A stretch of 64,000 nucleotides of DNA from Curtobacterium salicis (GCF_011759505.1 NZ_JAAOYO010000002.1:682001-746000); one strand, 5' to 3'. Numbered from the stretch's first letter, positions 40,932-52,269 are shown. The notes: generated by a model from the sequence alone, not told the origin. Numbers and translations: made by a program.

Positions 40932-42103
40932 GAGGGCACCACGACCTCGTCGCCCTCGTGGACGTCGCCGGTGACCTGCGCGCGGCCGTCGGCGACGAAG
41001 CCGACCTCGACCCGGACGCGCCGGGTCTCGCCCGACCCGCGGAGCACATCGACCGCGTAGTGCCCGTCGCCGTCGCCGGTCACCACGAGTGCCGACACCG
41101 GCACGGAGAGCACGTCGTGCTCTGTCTCGCTCCGTGCGATCACCTGCGCGGACCCGGCCGAGGGCAACGTCCGGTCCCCCGCGTCGAACGCGACCGTGAC
41201 CGCCACGTCCTGGGAGCCGTCGTCGGACTCGGTCGGGACCGCGTCCACGACCTCGCCGGGGAGCGCGCCGCCGGCACCGTTCACGACGACCTCGACCGTG
41301 GTGCCCACCGCCACCTGCTCGGCGTCGCGTTGGGCGACGGTCGCGGTGACCACACGCTCGGTACTCGTGATCTGCAGCACCTCGGTCTCACCCTGGGCCG
41401 GACGGCCGAGCTGCCCGGTGACCGCTGCCACCCGGACGTCCCCGTCGACGAAGGCGATCTGGTCCGCCGTGATCCGACCGGTGACCGGCAGCCCGCGGTC
41501 TGCCTGCCACCGTCGCACCGCTGCCAGGGTGCGGCGCCCGAAGGCATCGTCCTGGGCCACGTCGTAGCCGAGGGCGGCCAGGTTCTCGTTGAGCTGCTGC
41601 ACGTCGGCACCCGTCGTCCCGGTCACGAGCGGGCGCCAGAGCGGGGTCGTGCCGTGCATCGCCCGCACCGGACGCTCGTCCACCGCGTAGAGGGGCTCGT
41701 CGCGGTGGACGACCTGCCCGGGCTTCGGCAGCCAGGTGATGGTGCCGGCCGCCGCACCGGGCAGGGCGACCGGGGTGCCGTACCCGAGCGTGCCGGCGAT
41801 GGTCGTCGACGCGACGAGGTCACCCTTCGTCACCGTGCCGATCGACGTCGGCGTGCCGGTCGTGGTCGCAGTGCCGGTCGTGGTCGAGCCGGTGTCCGTC
41901 TCGGCGGCCTGGCTGGACGTCGGCAGGTCGAGGAGCGCCCACGTGGCCGCTCCGGCACCCAGCACGGCGACCAGGCAGGTCGCGGCGACGACGACGCGGG
42001 CAGGTCGCGTGCGCCTCGGGGTCGTTCCTCTGGTCATGGTCTGTTCCTCGGGGTCGGTGCCGTGGCCGTGGCCGTGGCTGTGGCTGTGGCTGTGGGCGGT
42101 CAT
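40928..42103 (-). CDS. Membrane-fusion-like protein with peptidoglycan-binding domain
   Basis: The product is 391 residues from ATG 42103 (ATGA overlap with the lipoprotein gene) or 369 from ATG 42037 (GAGGAA 6 bases upstream); both are plausible. The longer form begins with a His-rich head, [20 protein letters not shown], encoded by a hexanucleotide repeat. Then come a signal anchor, a Thr-rich stretch, a PG_binding_1 domain ([20 protein letters not shown] ... [19 protein letters not shown]) and MacA-like beta-barrel parts. It sits where MacA stands in MacAB systems, so it likely links the permease to the cell wall. The His run could bind a metal; that is inference. Confidence 0.78.
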   Translation of the reverse strand: MTAHSHSHSHGHGHGTDPEEQTMTRGTTPRRTRPARVVVAATCLVAVLGAGAATWALLDLPTSSQAAETDTGSTTTGTATTTGTPTSIGTVTKGDLVASTTIAGTLGYGTPVALPGAAAGTITWLPKPGQVVHRDEPLYAVDERPVRAMHGTTPLWRPLVTGTTGADVQQLNENLAALGYDVAQDDAFGRRTLAAVRRWQADRGLPVTGRITADQIAFVDGDVRVAAVTGQLGRPAQGETEVLQITSTERVVTATVAQRDAEQVAVGTTVEVVVNGAGGALPGEVVDAVPTESDDGSQDVAVTVAFDAGDRTLPSAGSAQVIARSETEHDVLSVPVSALVVTGDGDGHYAVDVLRGSGETRRVRVEVGFVADGRAQVTGDVHEGDEVVVPS

Positions 42104-42609
42104 CCGGCGGTCTGGCTCCGGGTGTCCGGGGAGTACTTCCGGAGGCACTCGTCGGCGCGCTCCTGGAAGCCGTCCTCCAGCGCGCGGGGGTACTCCTCCG
42201 GTCCGAGTGCCAGGCCGCCGGGCTCCTGCTCGGGGTAGTCCGGGAACTCGTCCCGGATGCACGAGGCCACCCGGGCGTACTCCCGCGTCCACCTGTCCTT
42301 CTCGGCGGAGTCGATCTGCTCGATGCCCAGGTCCGAGGAGCACGCCGCGGCCGCGGTCCCGAAGGCCTGCTGGTGGCCACCCTGCGGAGCGAGGACGGTC
42401 CCTGAGCGCACCTGGTCGTCGCTCGGGTCCTCGACCGCGAAACCGGCGGCGCGCATGCAGGAGCCCCACTGCGCGCCGAGACCGGACGCGTCCGTGGCTC
42501 CGGCGGCCCGGCCGGCGGTCGATGCGTCGGATCCGGAACACCCGGTCAGGCCGGCGACGAGCAGGGCGGCGGTCGTGGCGGCGAGCAGCACCCGTGAGAG
42601 GCCTCGCAT
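42100..42609 (-). CDS. Small secreted lipoprotein of the export operon
   Basis: From ATG 42609 the 169-residue protein has a lipoprotein signal (MRGLSRVLLAATTAALLVAGLTGC with lipobox LTGC). Mature region has conserved Cys pairs (WGSCMRAAGF, ACSSDLG, ASCIRDEF, ADECLRKY) and acidic stretches. ATG 42636 would add nine residues; neither has a strong ribosome binding site. It lies between the sensor kinase and the fusion-like protein in the operon and may be the substrate-binding or sensing part. I do not recognise its family. Confidence 0.7.
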   Translation of the reverse strand: MRGLSRVLLAATTAALLVAGLTGCSGSDASTAGRAAGATDASGLGAQWGSCMRAAGFAVEDPSDDQVRSGTVLAPQGGHQQAFGTAAAACSSDLGIEQIDSAEKDRWTREYARVASCIRDEFPDYPEQEPGGLALGPEEYPRALEDGFQERADECLRKYSPDTRSQTAG

Positions 42610-42683
42610 GTCGTGGTTCAGTGTCGTGTTCTGCATGACCCCAGGACACCGGAGTCCGTGTTTCGCGAGCCGTACCCGGCAGG

Positions 42684-43925
42684 TCACATCGGCGAAACAC
42701 CCACCGGCGGAACACGCACCGCGACGACCAGGCCGCCGCCGGCCCGCGGAGCCAGGGTCACCTGCCAGCCGTGGGCCTGCGCGACGGCCTCGACGATGGA
42801 CAGCCCGAGGCCGCTGTGCCGCCGTCCGGACGGTCTCGGACCGCCCGGACTGCCAGGACCACCGGGGCCGGCGTCCGCAGCGACGGCCCGTCGGAACGGC
42901 TGCGTCAACGTCGCCACGACCGCGGCGTCGAGCTCCGGCCCGGTGTTGTCGACGCGGACCACGCAGCCGCCGGCGTCGCCCTCGACCGCGACGCCGACGA
43001 CGCCACCAGGCACGTTGTACTCGATCGCGTTGTCGAGCAGGTTCCGCAGCAGCTGGCGGGTGAGGACGGGCTCGCACCGGAGCCGCACCGGGTCGGCACC
43101 GGTCGAGCTCCGCACACGGACGCCGGCCCCGTGCGCGGTCGACGCCGTCCCTGCCACGGCCTCGTCGACGAGTGCGCGGAGGTCAACGTCGCTCGTCCGC
43201 CCGTCGAGTCCGCGTTCGGCCTCGGCCAGGACGAGCAACGACTCCACGAGGTGCTCCGTCCGCCGGTTCTGCTCGAGGAGTTCCGCCCGGGCTGCGGCGA
43301 GGTCCCGCCCGTCGGCGTCGTCCTGCAGACCGATCTGGATCGTCGCCCGCTGGACCGCCAGCGGGGTCCGGAGTTCGTGGGACGCCTGCGCGACGAACCG
43401 CCGCTGACTGGCGAACGCCGTGTCGAGCCGGTCGAGCAGACCGTCGATCGTCCGCGACAGCCGGCGGAGTTCGTCGTCGGGCCCGGCGAGCGCGATCCGC
43501 TCGTGCAGGGTCGAGGCGGAGATCCGTTCGGCCGTCGCGGCGATCCGGTCGAGCGGCGCGAGCATCCGTCGGCTCAGCAGCCACCCGGTACCCCCGGCGA
43601 CCACGCCGGCTACGGCGATGCCGAGTGCCGACCACTGCCACTGCAGCGCGGCGACGGCCGACACCACGGCCACGCGGCCGACCTCGGACGTCCCCCCGAC
43701 GTCGGGCGCATCCGCGGAGCGACGGTCCGGCGCGGCGGACGGTTCCGTTGCCGGTCCGGCCGCCGGGGTCACCGCCACCCGCCCGTCCCCGTCGCCGACG
43801 ACGAGCTCCGTGATCGCATGCTGGGACCCCAGCGTGACGAACACGATCGCCGCCGCGGTCAGCGCCATCGACGTCAGTGCGAACGCCAGGGCCGTGCGGG
43901 TCCGGAGGCTCCAGCCCCGTCTCAC
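42684..43925 (-). CDS. Sensor histidine kinase
   Basis: The 413-residue protein has two spans (about 11-31 and 85-117) framing a short extracytoplasmic loop with a Thr/Pro/Asp-rich patch, HAMP (about 118-168), HisKA with H183 in SHELRTPLA, and an HATPase domain with N box NLLDNAIEYN and G boxes (including SGLGLSIVEAVAQAHG). A Gly/Pro insertion (DAGPGGPGSPGGPRPSGRR) precedes the G2 box. The GTG start overlaps the response regulator stop. It probably senses the compound exported by the downstream ABC system. Confidence 0.92.
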   Translation of the reverse strand: MRRGWSLRTRTALAFALTSMALTAAAIVFVTLGSQHAITELVVGDGDGRVAVTPAAGPATEPSAAPDRRSADAPDVGGTSEVGRVAVVSAVAALQWQWSALGIAVAGVVAGGTGWLLSRRMLAPLDRIAATAERISASTLHERIALAGPDDELRRLSRTIDGLLDRLDTAFASQRRFVAQASHELRTPLAVQRATIQIGLQDDADGRDLAAARAELLEQNRRTEHLVESLLVLAEAERGLDGRTSDVDLRALVDEAVAGTASTAHGAGVRVRSSTGADPVRLRCEPVLTRQLLRNLLDNAIEYNVPGGVVGVAVEGDAGGCVVRVDNTGPELDAAVVATLTQPFRRAVAADAGPGGPGSPGGPRPSGRRHSGLGLSIVEAVAQAHGWQVTLAPRAGGGLVVAVRVPPVGVSPM

Positions 43926-44575
43926 AGCGCGTACCCCTGGCCGGGGACGGTCCGGATCGGGTCCGGCGAGCCGAGCTTCCGTCGCAGCTTCGACATCGTC
44001 ACCCGGACTGCGGTCGTGAACGGGTCGACGTTCATGTCCCAGACCTTCTCGAGCAGTTCCTCCGCCGAGACGACGCGGCCGTCCGCCCGGAGGAGCACCT
44101 CGAGGACGCCGAGCTCCTTCGCGGTCAGGTCGAGCGGCCGGCCGTCGCGTGTCGCCATGCGCCGGTTCGTGTCGACGACCAGTCCGTCGCGTCCGAGGAC
44201 GGGCGCGACCGGGGCCACCGCGCGACGCCCGAGTGCCCGCACGCGCGCGACGAGTTCCGGGTACTCGAACGGCTTCGTGAGGTAGTCGTCCGCGCCGAGT
44301 TCGAGTCCGTTGACCCGGTCGGTGAGCGACGTGGCGGCGGTCAGCAGCAGGATCCGGGTCGACGAGCCGCGGGCGGAGAGCCGTCGGGCGACCTCGTCCC
44401 CGTGCAGGCCGGGCAGGTCGCGGTCGAGCACCACCACGTCGTAGTCGTTGACGCTCAGCAGCTCGTCGGCCGAGTCGCCGCGGTAGGCGACGTCGACCGC
44501 CATCTCCTGCCGTCGCAACCCCCGCACCACCAGGTCCGCGAGGGGTCGTTCATCATCCACCACCAGTACACGCAT
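43922..44575 (-). CDS. OmpR-family response regulator
   Basis: The 217-residue protein has a receiver domain with D51 as phospho-acceptor (VVVLDRDLPG), acidic pair DD at 7-8 and K101 in LTKPFEY, then an OmpR winged helix (LTAKELGVLEVLLRADGRVVSAEELLEKVW ... VTMSKLRRKLG ... GQGYAL). It is first in the six-gene operon and probably activates it. Upstream, on the minus strand, CACTGG-N11-CACTGG occurs between about 44583 and 44606, a direct repeat of the type these regulators bind. Confidence 0.93.
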   Translation of the reverse strand: MRVLVVDDERPLADLVVRGLRRQEMAVDVAYRGDSADELLSVNDYDVVVLDRDLPGLHGDEVARRLSARGSSTRILLLTAATSLTDRVNGLELGADDYLTKPFEYPELVARVRALGRRAVAPVAPVLGRDGLVVDTNRRMATRDGRPLDLTAKELGVLEVLLRADGRVVSAEELLEKVWDMNVDPFTTAVRVTMSKLRRKLGSPDPIRTVPGQGYAL

Positions 44576-44631
44576 GCATCCAGTGCATGTGATGTACCAG
44601 TGGATCGGCTGGGAACGTCAGCCGAGGGCGG

Positions 44632-45186
44632 TCACTTGTCGAACGGCACCTCGCCGGCCTGGCTGACACCGGCGCGCTGGCGGTAGGCGAGGTGGCCACC
44701 GAGGTACCCGCCGACGCTGACGACGCTCAGACCGGCGAAGGCCAGGAGCTTGCCGGACGCCTGGTTCCCGCGCTTCCGCTGCAGCCAGGACAGCCCGTAC
44801 AGGCTGATGCCGACCCAGTTCACGGCCTGGTGCACCCACCCGGTGCGGAGCTGTTCGCGGTTCAGCTCGGACCAGTCGACGTACCCGGCGACGCTCGCGC
44901 TGCCCGCCGAGACGAGACCGACTCCGATGAGGGTCTTGGCGGCCTTCCGGTTGCCCTTGCCACCGATCAGGTCCAGGACCGCGGCGGAGATCCAGGCGCC
45001 GAGTGGCACCTGCACCATGAGCGGGTGGATCGGGTGGCCGAACGGCACCCCGTGGAGCAGTTGCCGCACGGCCCGCGGGCGGGCGAACGCGTTGACGACC
45101 TTCCGGTCGAGGTCGACGGCTGCATCGAGCACGCTGGCGTGCTCGATGGCTTCGGTCACGCGGCTCAGGGCCTTGATCTCGGGCAT
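44632..45186 (-). CDS. DUF2231 membrane protein
   Basis: The 184-residue protein has four spans and the DUF2231 motif HPIHPLMVQVPLGAWISAAVLDLIGG near residues 49-74, with a second conserved Asp-Trp pair (GYVDWSEL). The family is found in heme-, copper- or redox-linked contexts, but the role is unknown. ATG 45186 starts the MPEIKALSRVTEAIEHAS head. It lies downstream of a long GGGAGGC hairpin that separates it from clpB. Confidence 0.82.
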   Translation of the reverse strand: MPEIKALSRVTEAIEHASVLDAAVDLDRKVVNAFARPRAVRQLLHGVPFGHPIHPLMVQVPLGAWISAAVLDLIGGKGNRKAAKTLIGVGLVSAGSASVAGYVDWSELNREQLRTGWVHQAVNWVGISLYGLSWLQRKRGNQASGKLLAFAGLSVVSVGGYLGGHLAYRQRAGVSQAGEVPFDK

Positions 45187-45256
45187 GTCGCCGACGGTAG
45201 CCGGGAGGCCCGTGGCCGGTCCCCAGGAACCGGCCACGGGCCTCCCGGTCGGCGAC
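45187..45256. terminator. Long GGGAGGC-family hairpin, clpB terminator
   Basis: Left arm 45187-45195 plus 45200-45220 pairs with 45229-45256, giving about 28 bp interrupted by a bulge of about 5 bases (GGTAG, 45196-45200), loop CCCCAGGA. It follows clpB (minus strand) and abuts the start of the DUF2231 gene, so it also lies in that gene's 5' region. Confidence 0.75.
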
Positions 45257-45263
45257 CTCCGGA

Positions 45264-47438
<2,175 letters not shown>

Positions 47439-47483
47439 GCGTTGTCCTTTCCGTTGCGTCGGTCGTGTGGTCACGAAGTCATC

Positions 47484-47512
47484 GGACTCACATTGAGTCC
47501 GTCTGGCTCAAC
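47484..47512 (-). promoter_or_regulatory. HAIR-like HspR operator and -10 box of clpB
   Basis: TTGAGT-CCGTCTG-GCTCAA (47493-47511) fits the HAIR consensus CTTGAGT-N7-ACTCAAG with few mismatches, and an overlapping GGACTCA-CAT-TGAGTCC (47484-47500) adds a perfect 7-bp inverted repeat. On the minus strand a TAAAGT (-10-like) overlaps the upstream edge and includes the stop codon of the MFS gene (47514-47516). HspR bound here would block clpB transcription; the regulator gene is in this window (56820). Confidence 0.7.
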
Positions 47513-47513
47513 T

Positions 47514-48947
47514 TTACAACGGGCTGGTTTCTTCCGCTTCCGGTGATCGTACGTTCACGATGCCGATGGCACTCACCACGGCGCCGGCCAGGAGCAGGAC
47601 CGCCATCACCACCATCGCCCGGTGGACGCCGGCGACGCTCACCTCACCACCGAGGACGACGCCGGCGAGTGCGACCGTCACCAGGCCGGCGATCCGGGCG
47701 ACCGCGTTGTTCACCGCGGACCCGACCCCGGCCTCCTGCTGCGGCACCGAACCGAGCACCGCGCTCGTCAGCGGGGAGACCATGAGGGTGATCCCGAACC
47801 CGACGAGCACCAGCCCGGGGAGCACACCGGTCCAGTAGCCACTCGGGTCCTCGCCGACCGTGAGCATGAGGAGCGCACCGACGGCGGCCACCGCGGGGCC
47901 CGCGGCCATGAACCACCGCGGCCCGAACCGACCGGCCAGTCCCCCGACGGTCGTCGAGAGCAGCAGGAGCACCACGGTCGGCGGCAGCGTCGCGAGCCCC
48001 GCCACCCAGGCCGGGAAGGACCAGACCTCCTGCAGGAAGAGCGTGACGACGAAGAAGACCATCCCGAGGGCGCCGTAGATCGACAGCGTCGCGAGGTTGC
48101 CGACCGCGAAGTTCCGGACCCGGAAGAGCGCGAGCGGCACGAGCGGCGACCCGGAGGCCCGCGTCACCCGGAGCTCCCACGGCACGAAGGCGACGAGGGC
48201 CAGCGCACCGACGACCAGCGCCGCGACGACGACCGGCGCCCCCCAGCCCAGGCGCTCCTGCTCGATCAGCCCGAGCACCACCCCGCCGACCCCGACGACG
48301 GCGAGGACCGCCCCGACGACGTCGACCCGCGGCCGGTCCCCCGCCACGACGTCGCCCGAGATCCGCCGGACCAGCGGGATCGTCACCGCGATCGGCACCG
48401 CGGTGACGACGAAGATCCACCGCCACCCGATGCCGTCCACGATCAGTCCGCCCACGACGGGGCCGAGGATCGACGCGGCACTCGACCACGCCGTCCACGT
48501 GCCGATCGCCTTCGCCTGCACGGCTCCGCGGAACGCCGCCACGATGAGGGCGAGCGCGCTCGGGGTGACGAGCGCCCCGCCGACGCCCTGGAACGCCCGG
48601 GCGACGATGAGCACCTCGCCGGTGGGGGCGATCGCACACACGACGGAGGCGATCCCGAACACGACGAGGCCCCACGTGATGATGCGCACCCGGCCGAACA
48701 GGTCCGACAGCGAGCCGGCGACGAGGATCAGCGACCCGAGGGTCACGAGGTACGCGTCGACCGTCCACTGCTGCACGACGAGCCCGCCGCCGAGCTCGGT
48801 CCGGATGGCGGGCAACGCGACGTTGACGACGCTGGAGTCCAGACCGACCACGAACGAGGACAGGATCGCGACCACGAGCACGAGTCGGCGGTCGTCGTGG
48901 AGGGGTGCCGTGCCTCCCGGCCGGTCGGCGGCGGGGGCAGACGTCAT
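47514..48947 (-). CDS. MFS drug exporter, DHA2 (EmrB/QacA) type
   Basis: The 477-residue protein has 14 predicted spans, motif A GSLSDLFGRVRI (near 78-89), antiporter motif C-like ILGPVVGGLIVDGIGWRWIF (near 160-180) and D at 37 in VGLDSSVVNVALPAI, typical of DHA2 proton-drug antiporters. It exports hydrophobic cations or similar compounds. Its stop codon is part of the clpB promoter, so the two transcription units run head to tail in the same direction with little space. ATG 48947 is the first codon. Confidence 0.9.
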   Translation of the reverse strand: MTSAPAADRPGGTAPLHDDRRLVLVVAILSSFVVGLDSSVVNVALPAIRTELGGGLVVQQWTVDAYLVTLGSLILVAGSLSDLFGRVRIITWGLVVFGIASVVCAIAPTGEVLIVARAFQGVGGALVTPSALALIVAAFRGAVQAKAIGTWTAWSSAASILGPVVGGLIVDGIGWRWIFVVTAVPIAVTIPLVRRISGDVVAGDRPRVDVVGAVLAVVGVGGVVLGLIEQERLGWGAPVVVAALVVGALALVAFVPWELRVTRASGSPLVPLALFRVRNFAVGNLATLSIYGALGMVFFVVTLFLQEVWSFPAWVAGLATLPPTVVLLLLSTTVGGLAGRFGPRWFMAAGPAVAAVGALLMLTVGEDPSGYWTGVLPGLVLVGFGITLMVSPLTSAVLGSVPQQEAGVGSAVNNAVARIAGLVTVALAGVVLGGEVSVAGVHRAMVVMAVLLLAGAVVSAIGIVNVRSPEAEETSPL

Positions 48948-49010
48948 GCTGCCATCATGCGCCGCGTGCGGACGGCGTGGTGGCGGAGGTGGTGGCGGAC
49001 CGTAGGACGA

Positions 49011-49059
49011 CGACAGCCCCCGTGCCGTCTGCGCGATGGCAGATGCAGGAGGGCTGTCG
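49011..49059. terminator. Hairpin downstream of tatA
   Basis: CGACAGCCC (49011-49019) pairs with GGGCTGTCG (49051-49059), with an inner TCTGC-N6-GCAGA. It lies 44 bases after the tatA stop (minus strand) in the 155-base gap before the MFS start, and probably ends tatA transcription. The rest of the gap shows nothing else. Confidence 0.55.
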
Positions 49060-49102
49060 GTCCCGGGGCCGGGATGCCGATGGGTCGGCGGTCTGAGGGG
49101 CC

Positions 49103-49384
49103 TTACTGGGCGCGCGAGTCGTTGTTCGGCGGGACCGAGGGTCCGGGGTTCACGACCGGCTGCTGGACCGGAGCGGCCTGCTGGGCGGTCGCACCGTAGG
49201 ACGTCGTGTCGGTGACGTCCGGCGTCGTCGGCTTCTTGCGGTCGTCGCTGTCCATCTCCTTCTTGAAGATGTTGATCGACTGGCCGAGGCCCTTCGCGAG
49301 TGCCGGCAGCTTCGTCGCACCGAACAGCAGCAGCACGATGCCCAGGATGATCACCAGGTGGAGTCCGGTGAGGCCTTGCAACAT
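49103..49384 (-). CDS. tatA: Sec-independent protein translocase TatA
   Basis: The 93-residue protein has one N-terminal span (LHLVIILGIVLLLFGATKLPALA, about 8-30), the TatA FG-x-x-K-L-P hinge, an amphipathic helix (KGLGQSINIFKKEMDSD) and an acidic/Pro-rich C-tail. TatA forms the translocation pore for folded, twin-arginine proteins. AAGGAG (minus strand) is 7 bases before ATG 49384. tatB and tatC are not in this window. Bases 49385-49581 hold its promoter region and show no other gene. Confidence 0.93.
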   Translation of the reverse strand: MLQGLTGLHLVIILGIVLLLFGATKLPALAKGLGQSINIFKKEMDSDDRKKPTTPDVTDTTSYGATAQQAAPVQQPVVNPGPSVPPNNDSRAQ

Positions 49385-49581
49385 GATGACTCCTTCGGTA
49401 CTGGGACTGGTCGCCGTTCGATCAGGCTGCTGATCGTGCGGCCCGGTCGTCGTCGACCGGTTCGGCGGTGTCCCGCTCTCCGTCCATGCTAACTCCCGGG
49501 GGCGGAGAAACCCAGACGGGCGACCCAACGGACACCGTTCGCCCAGGGTCACCGGGCGGGACCTGCCCGCCGACGGTCAGG

Positions 49582-52269
49582 TCAGTCGGCGAGCACGCGG
49601 TCGAGCGTCCAGAGCACCGGCGCCGCCGTCAGCGCAGCCGCATCGGCTTCGCTGACACCCGTCACGCGGTACTCGACCCGCTCGCCGGGCAGCAGGGTCA
49701 TGAACCCCCGGTCGACGGCACCCGTCGGGGACACCCGGTCGGGCTGCACGAGCAGGTCCCGGACGAGCGAGTCCGCCTCGACGACCATCCGGACCCCGGA
49801 ACGGTCCGCCTCGTCCGACACGGTGACGCGGTAGTGCGCGGGCTGCCAGCGCATGTCCTGGTCCGGGGCCGGGGTCCAGACGGCGCGACGCCAGTCCATG
49901 TCCGCGACGACGAGTTCACCGCGTTCGTCCGAGACGACCCCGACGGAGGCCGGCAGGGGCACCACGGCGACCCCGGGGCCGTCGAGGACCACCGGCAGGT
50001 ACTCCTCGGCCAGGATCTGCCCGGCGAGGTCGATGCGACGCACCCGCACCACGGAGTCGATGCCGTTCCGTGCCGAGCGGACCGCGACCTCGATCGGCGA
50101 GACAGCCCCGTCCGCATCCTGCGACAGCGCGTCCGGCGACTGCCCGTCCTGCGGCTGCGCGTCCGGCGACTGCGCGACCGGCAGCTGCGCGGTCGGCGGG
50201 TGCGCGCCTCCCGTCGGGTCCTCGCGCTCCGTGTCAGGCGCGACCGGCGTGACCGTGGTGCCCACGGTCGAGACCGGCCGGACCGCCACCAGGACGTCGT
50301 CGTACAGCCGGCGCAACTCGTGCGCCAGCGGCTTGCGGCGCCCGGCGGAATCGATCGCGGACCACGACGACACCGGCCACAGGTCGTTCAGCTGCCACAC
50401 GACGACACCGGTGTTGCGCGGCCAGTGCGTCCGCCAGTGCTCGACGCCGGTCGCGATCGCGCGCGCCTGCTGCAGCTGCGTCAGCCAGTGCCAGCGGTCG
50501 AAGTCGGTGTCCCAGCCGTCGCCGAACCGGGGCTCCAGACCACGGGCGAGCTTGGCCATGCCGTCGTCGGCCTTCTGGTGGTGCACCACCCCCGGCGAGG
50601 TCGGCGTCATCGGGTCGTCGGTCACGGCCTCGCGGAGGGTCCGCCACGCGGGCGGCGCCTGCCAGCCGAACTCCGACACGAAGCGCGGCACCGAGTCCCG
50701 GTAGTGCTCGTCGGACACCCGGTTCCAGACGTCCCACGAGTGGTGCGTCTCGTGGTCGACGTCGTTGGGTGCCAGCGACTCGGCGCCCGACCACGGTGAC
50801 GCCACCGTGTAGAAGCGGGACGGGTCGACGGCGTCCACGATCGTCGGCAGCAGGTCGAGGTAGTAGTCGAGCCCCCAGCCGCGGTCGCCGAGCTCCTCGC
50901 CCCAGCCGTCGGCGTCGTGCAGCCAGATGTTCTCGTTGTTGCCGTTCCACACCACCAGGGAGGGGTGCCGGGCCAACCGGCCGACGTTGTCCCGCGCCTC
51001 GGCGATGACCTCGCTGCGGATCGGCTCGATCTCCGGGTAGGCGGCGCAGGCGAACAGGAAGTCCTGCCAGACCAGCAGCCCGAGCTCGTCGCAGCGCTGG
51101 TAGAAGTCGTGCGACTCGTAGACGCCACCGCCCCAGACCCGCACCAGGTTCGTGTTGAGCGCGACGGCGGCGTCGAGCCGCTCGGCGTAGCGCTCCTTCG
51201 TGACCCGGGACACGATCACGTCGTCCGGGATCCAGTTCACGCCGCGCACGTCGATCAGCGCGCTGTTCACCCGGATCGCGAACGGCCGGCCGATCGAGTC
51301 CTCGGCCGTGTCCACGACCACCGAGCGGAAGCCGGTCCGGAAGGTCGTGCGGTCGAGGACGTCGCCGTCGACCGTCTGCAGGTGCACCTCGACGTCGTAC
51401 AGCGGCTGCGGGCCGTAGCCGCGCGGCCACCACAGTTCGGCGTCCGGGATCCGGACCGTCACGACGGCCTCGTCCTCCTTCGGCGTCACGTTGACGCGCG
51501 AGCGCTGCTTCGTCCCGTGGCCGGACACGGTGACCACGAGCACGAGGTCGTCGTCCTCGCCGTCCTGGTCCAGGTCGTTCATGCCGGATCGCTCGAAGGC
51601 GATGTGGGCGTCGAGCACGCCCTCGCCCGCCTCGACGTCGACGAGCGGACGGACGTCCCGCAGTCGGGCGGTCGACCAGCGCTCGATCGCGACCGGACGC
51701 CAGGGTCCGCTCGTGACGGCGGTCAGGCCCCAGTCCCAGCCGAAGTTCGACGCGGACTTCCGGATGTAGGGGAACGGCTCGTCGTAGGGCCCGGGCATCG
51801 TGCCGGCTCGGGCGGCGACCCGTTCGGCCTCGCGGTACGGCGACTCGAACAGGACCTCGAGCTCGCGGTCGGTGCTCGCGTTCGTCCCGTCGGTCATGTC
51901 GAGCAGGTCGAAGCGGTAGCGGCGGTGCATGTTCCGGGTCGTGCCCACCTGGACGCCGTCGAGGGTCAGGGTCGCGACGGTGTCGAGTCCGTCGCACACC
52001 AGGTCGACCCGCTCGAAGCCGCGCGGGTCGATGTCGACGGTCCGCCGGTAGACCCAGTCAGTCTGTCCGACCCACGCGGTCGCGGGCTCGTTGCGGTCGA
52101 ACGCCGGGTCCGGCAACAGCCCCTCGCGCTCCAGGTCGATGTGCACCTGGCCGGGGACCGTCGCGGTGAGCGTCCGGCCGCGCAGGGCGTCCGGCAGGTC
52201 GGCACGCGCGCCCTCCTCGGCCGCGGACACGGTCCAGTCGTCGCGGAGTTCCTCGCGTTCGAGGGTCAT
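49582..52269 (-). CDS. GH2 beta-mannosidase
   Basis: The 895-residue enzyme has a sugar-binding jelly roll, Ig-like domains and a catalytic barrel. The acid/base Glu lies in VVWNGNNENIWLHD (near residue 440) and the nucleophile Glu in FVSEFGWQAP (near 535), as in beta-mannosidases, whose opening motifs (NASNFGWDWG, WIPDDVI, VRVWGGGVYE) are present. It cleaves beta-mannosides from mannan oligosaccharides in the cytoplasm (no signal peptide). A Gln/Ser/Asp-rich low-complexity insert near residues 685-720 has a 30-bp DNA repeat. GAAGGA lies before ATG 52269. Confidence 0.9.
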   Translation of the reverse strand: MTLEREELRDDWTVSAAEEGARADLPDALRGRTLTATVPGQVHIDLEREGLLPDPAFDRNEPATAWVGQTDWVYRRTVDIDPRGFERVDLVCDGLDTVATLTLDGVQVGTTRNMHRRYRFDLLDMTDGTNASTDRELEVLFESPYREAERVAARAGTMPGPYDEPFPYIRKSASNFGWDWGLTAVTSGPWRPVAIERWSTARLRDVRPLVDVEAGEGVLDAHIAFERSGMNDLDQDGEDDDLVLVVTVSGHGTKQRSRVNVTPKEDEAVVTVRIPDAELWWPRGYGPQPLYDVEVHLQTVDGDVLDRTTFRTGFRSVVVDTAEDSIGRPFAIRVNSALIDVRGVNWIPDDVIVSRVTKERYAERLDAAVALNTNLVRVWGGGVYESHDFYQRCDELGLLVWQDFLFACAAYPEIEPIRSEVIAEARDNVGRLARHPSLVVWNGNNENIWLHDADGWGEELGDRGWGLDYYLDLLPTIVDAVDPSRFYTVASPWSGAESLAPNDVDHETHHSWDVWNRVSDEHYRDSVPRFVSEFGWQAPPAWRTLREAVTDDPMTPTSPGVVHHQKADDGMAKLARGLEPRFGDGWDTDFDRWHWLTQLQQARAIATGVEHWRTHWPRNTGVVVWQLNDLWPVSSWSAIDSAGRRKPLAHELRRLYDDVLVAVRPVSTVGTTVTPVAPDTEREDPTGGAHPPTAQLPVAQSPDAQPQDGQSPDALSQDADGAVSPIEVAVRSARNGIDSVVRVRRIDLAGQILAEEYLPVVLDGPGVAVVPLPASVGVVSDERGELVVADMDWRRAVWTPAPDQDMRWQPAHYRVTVSDEADRSGVRMVVEADSLVRDLLVQPDRVSPTGAVDRGFMTLLPGERVEYRVTGVSEADAAALTAAPVLWTLDRVLAD

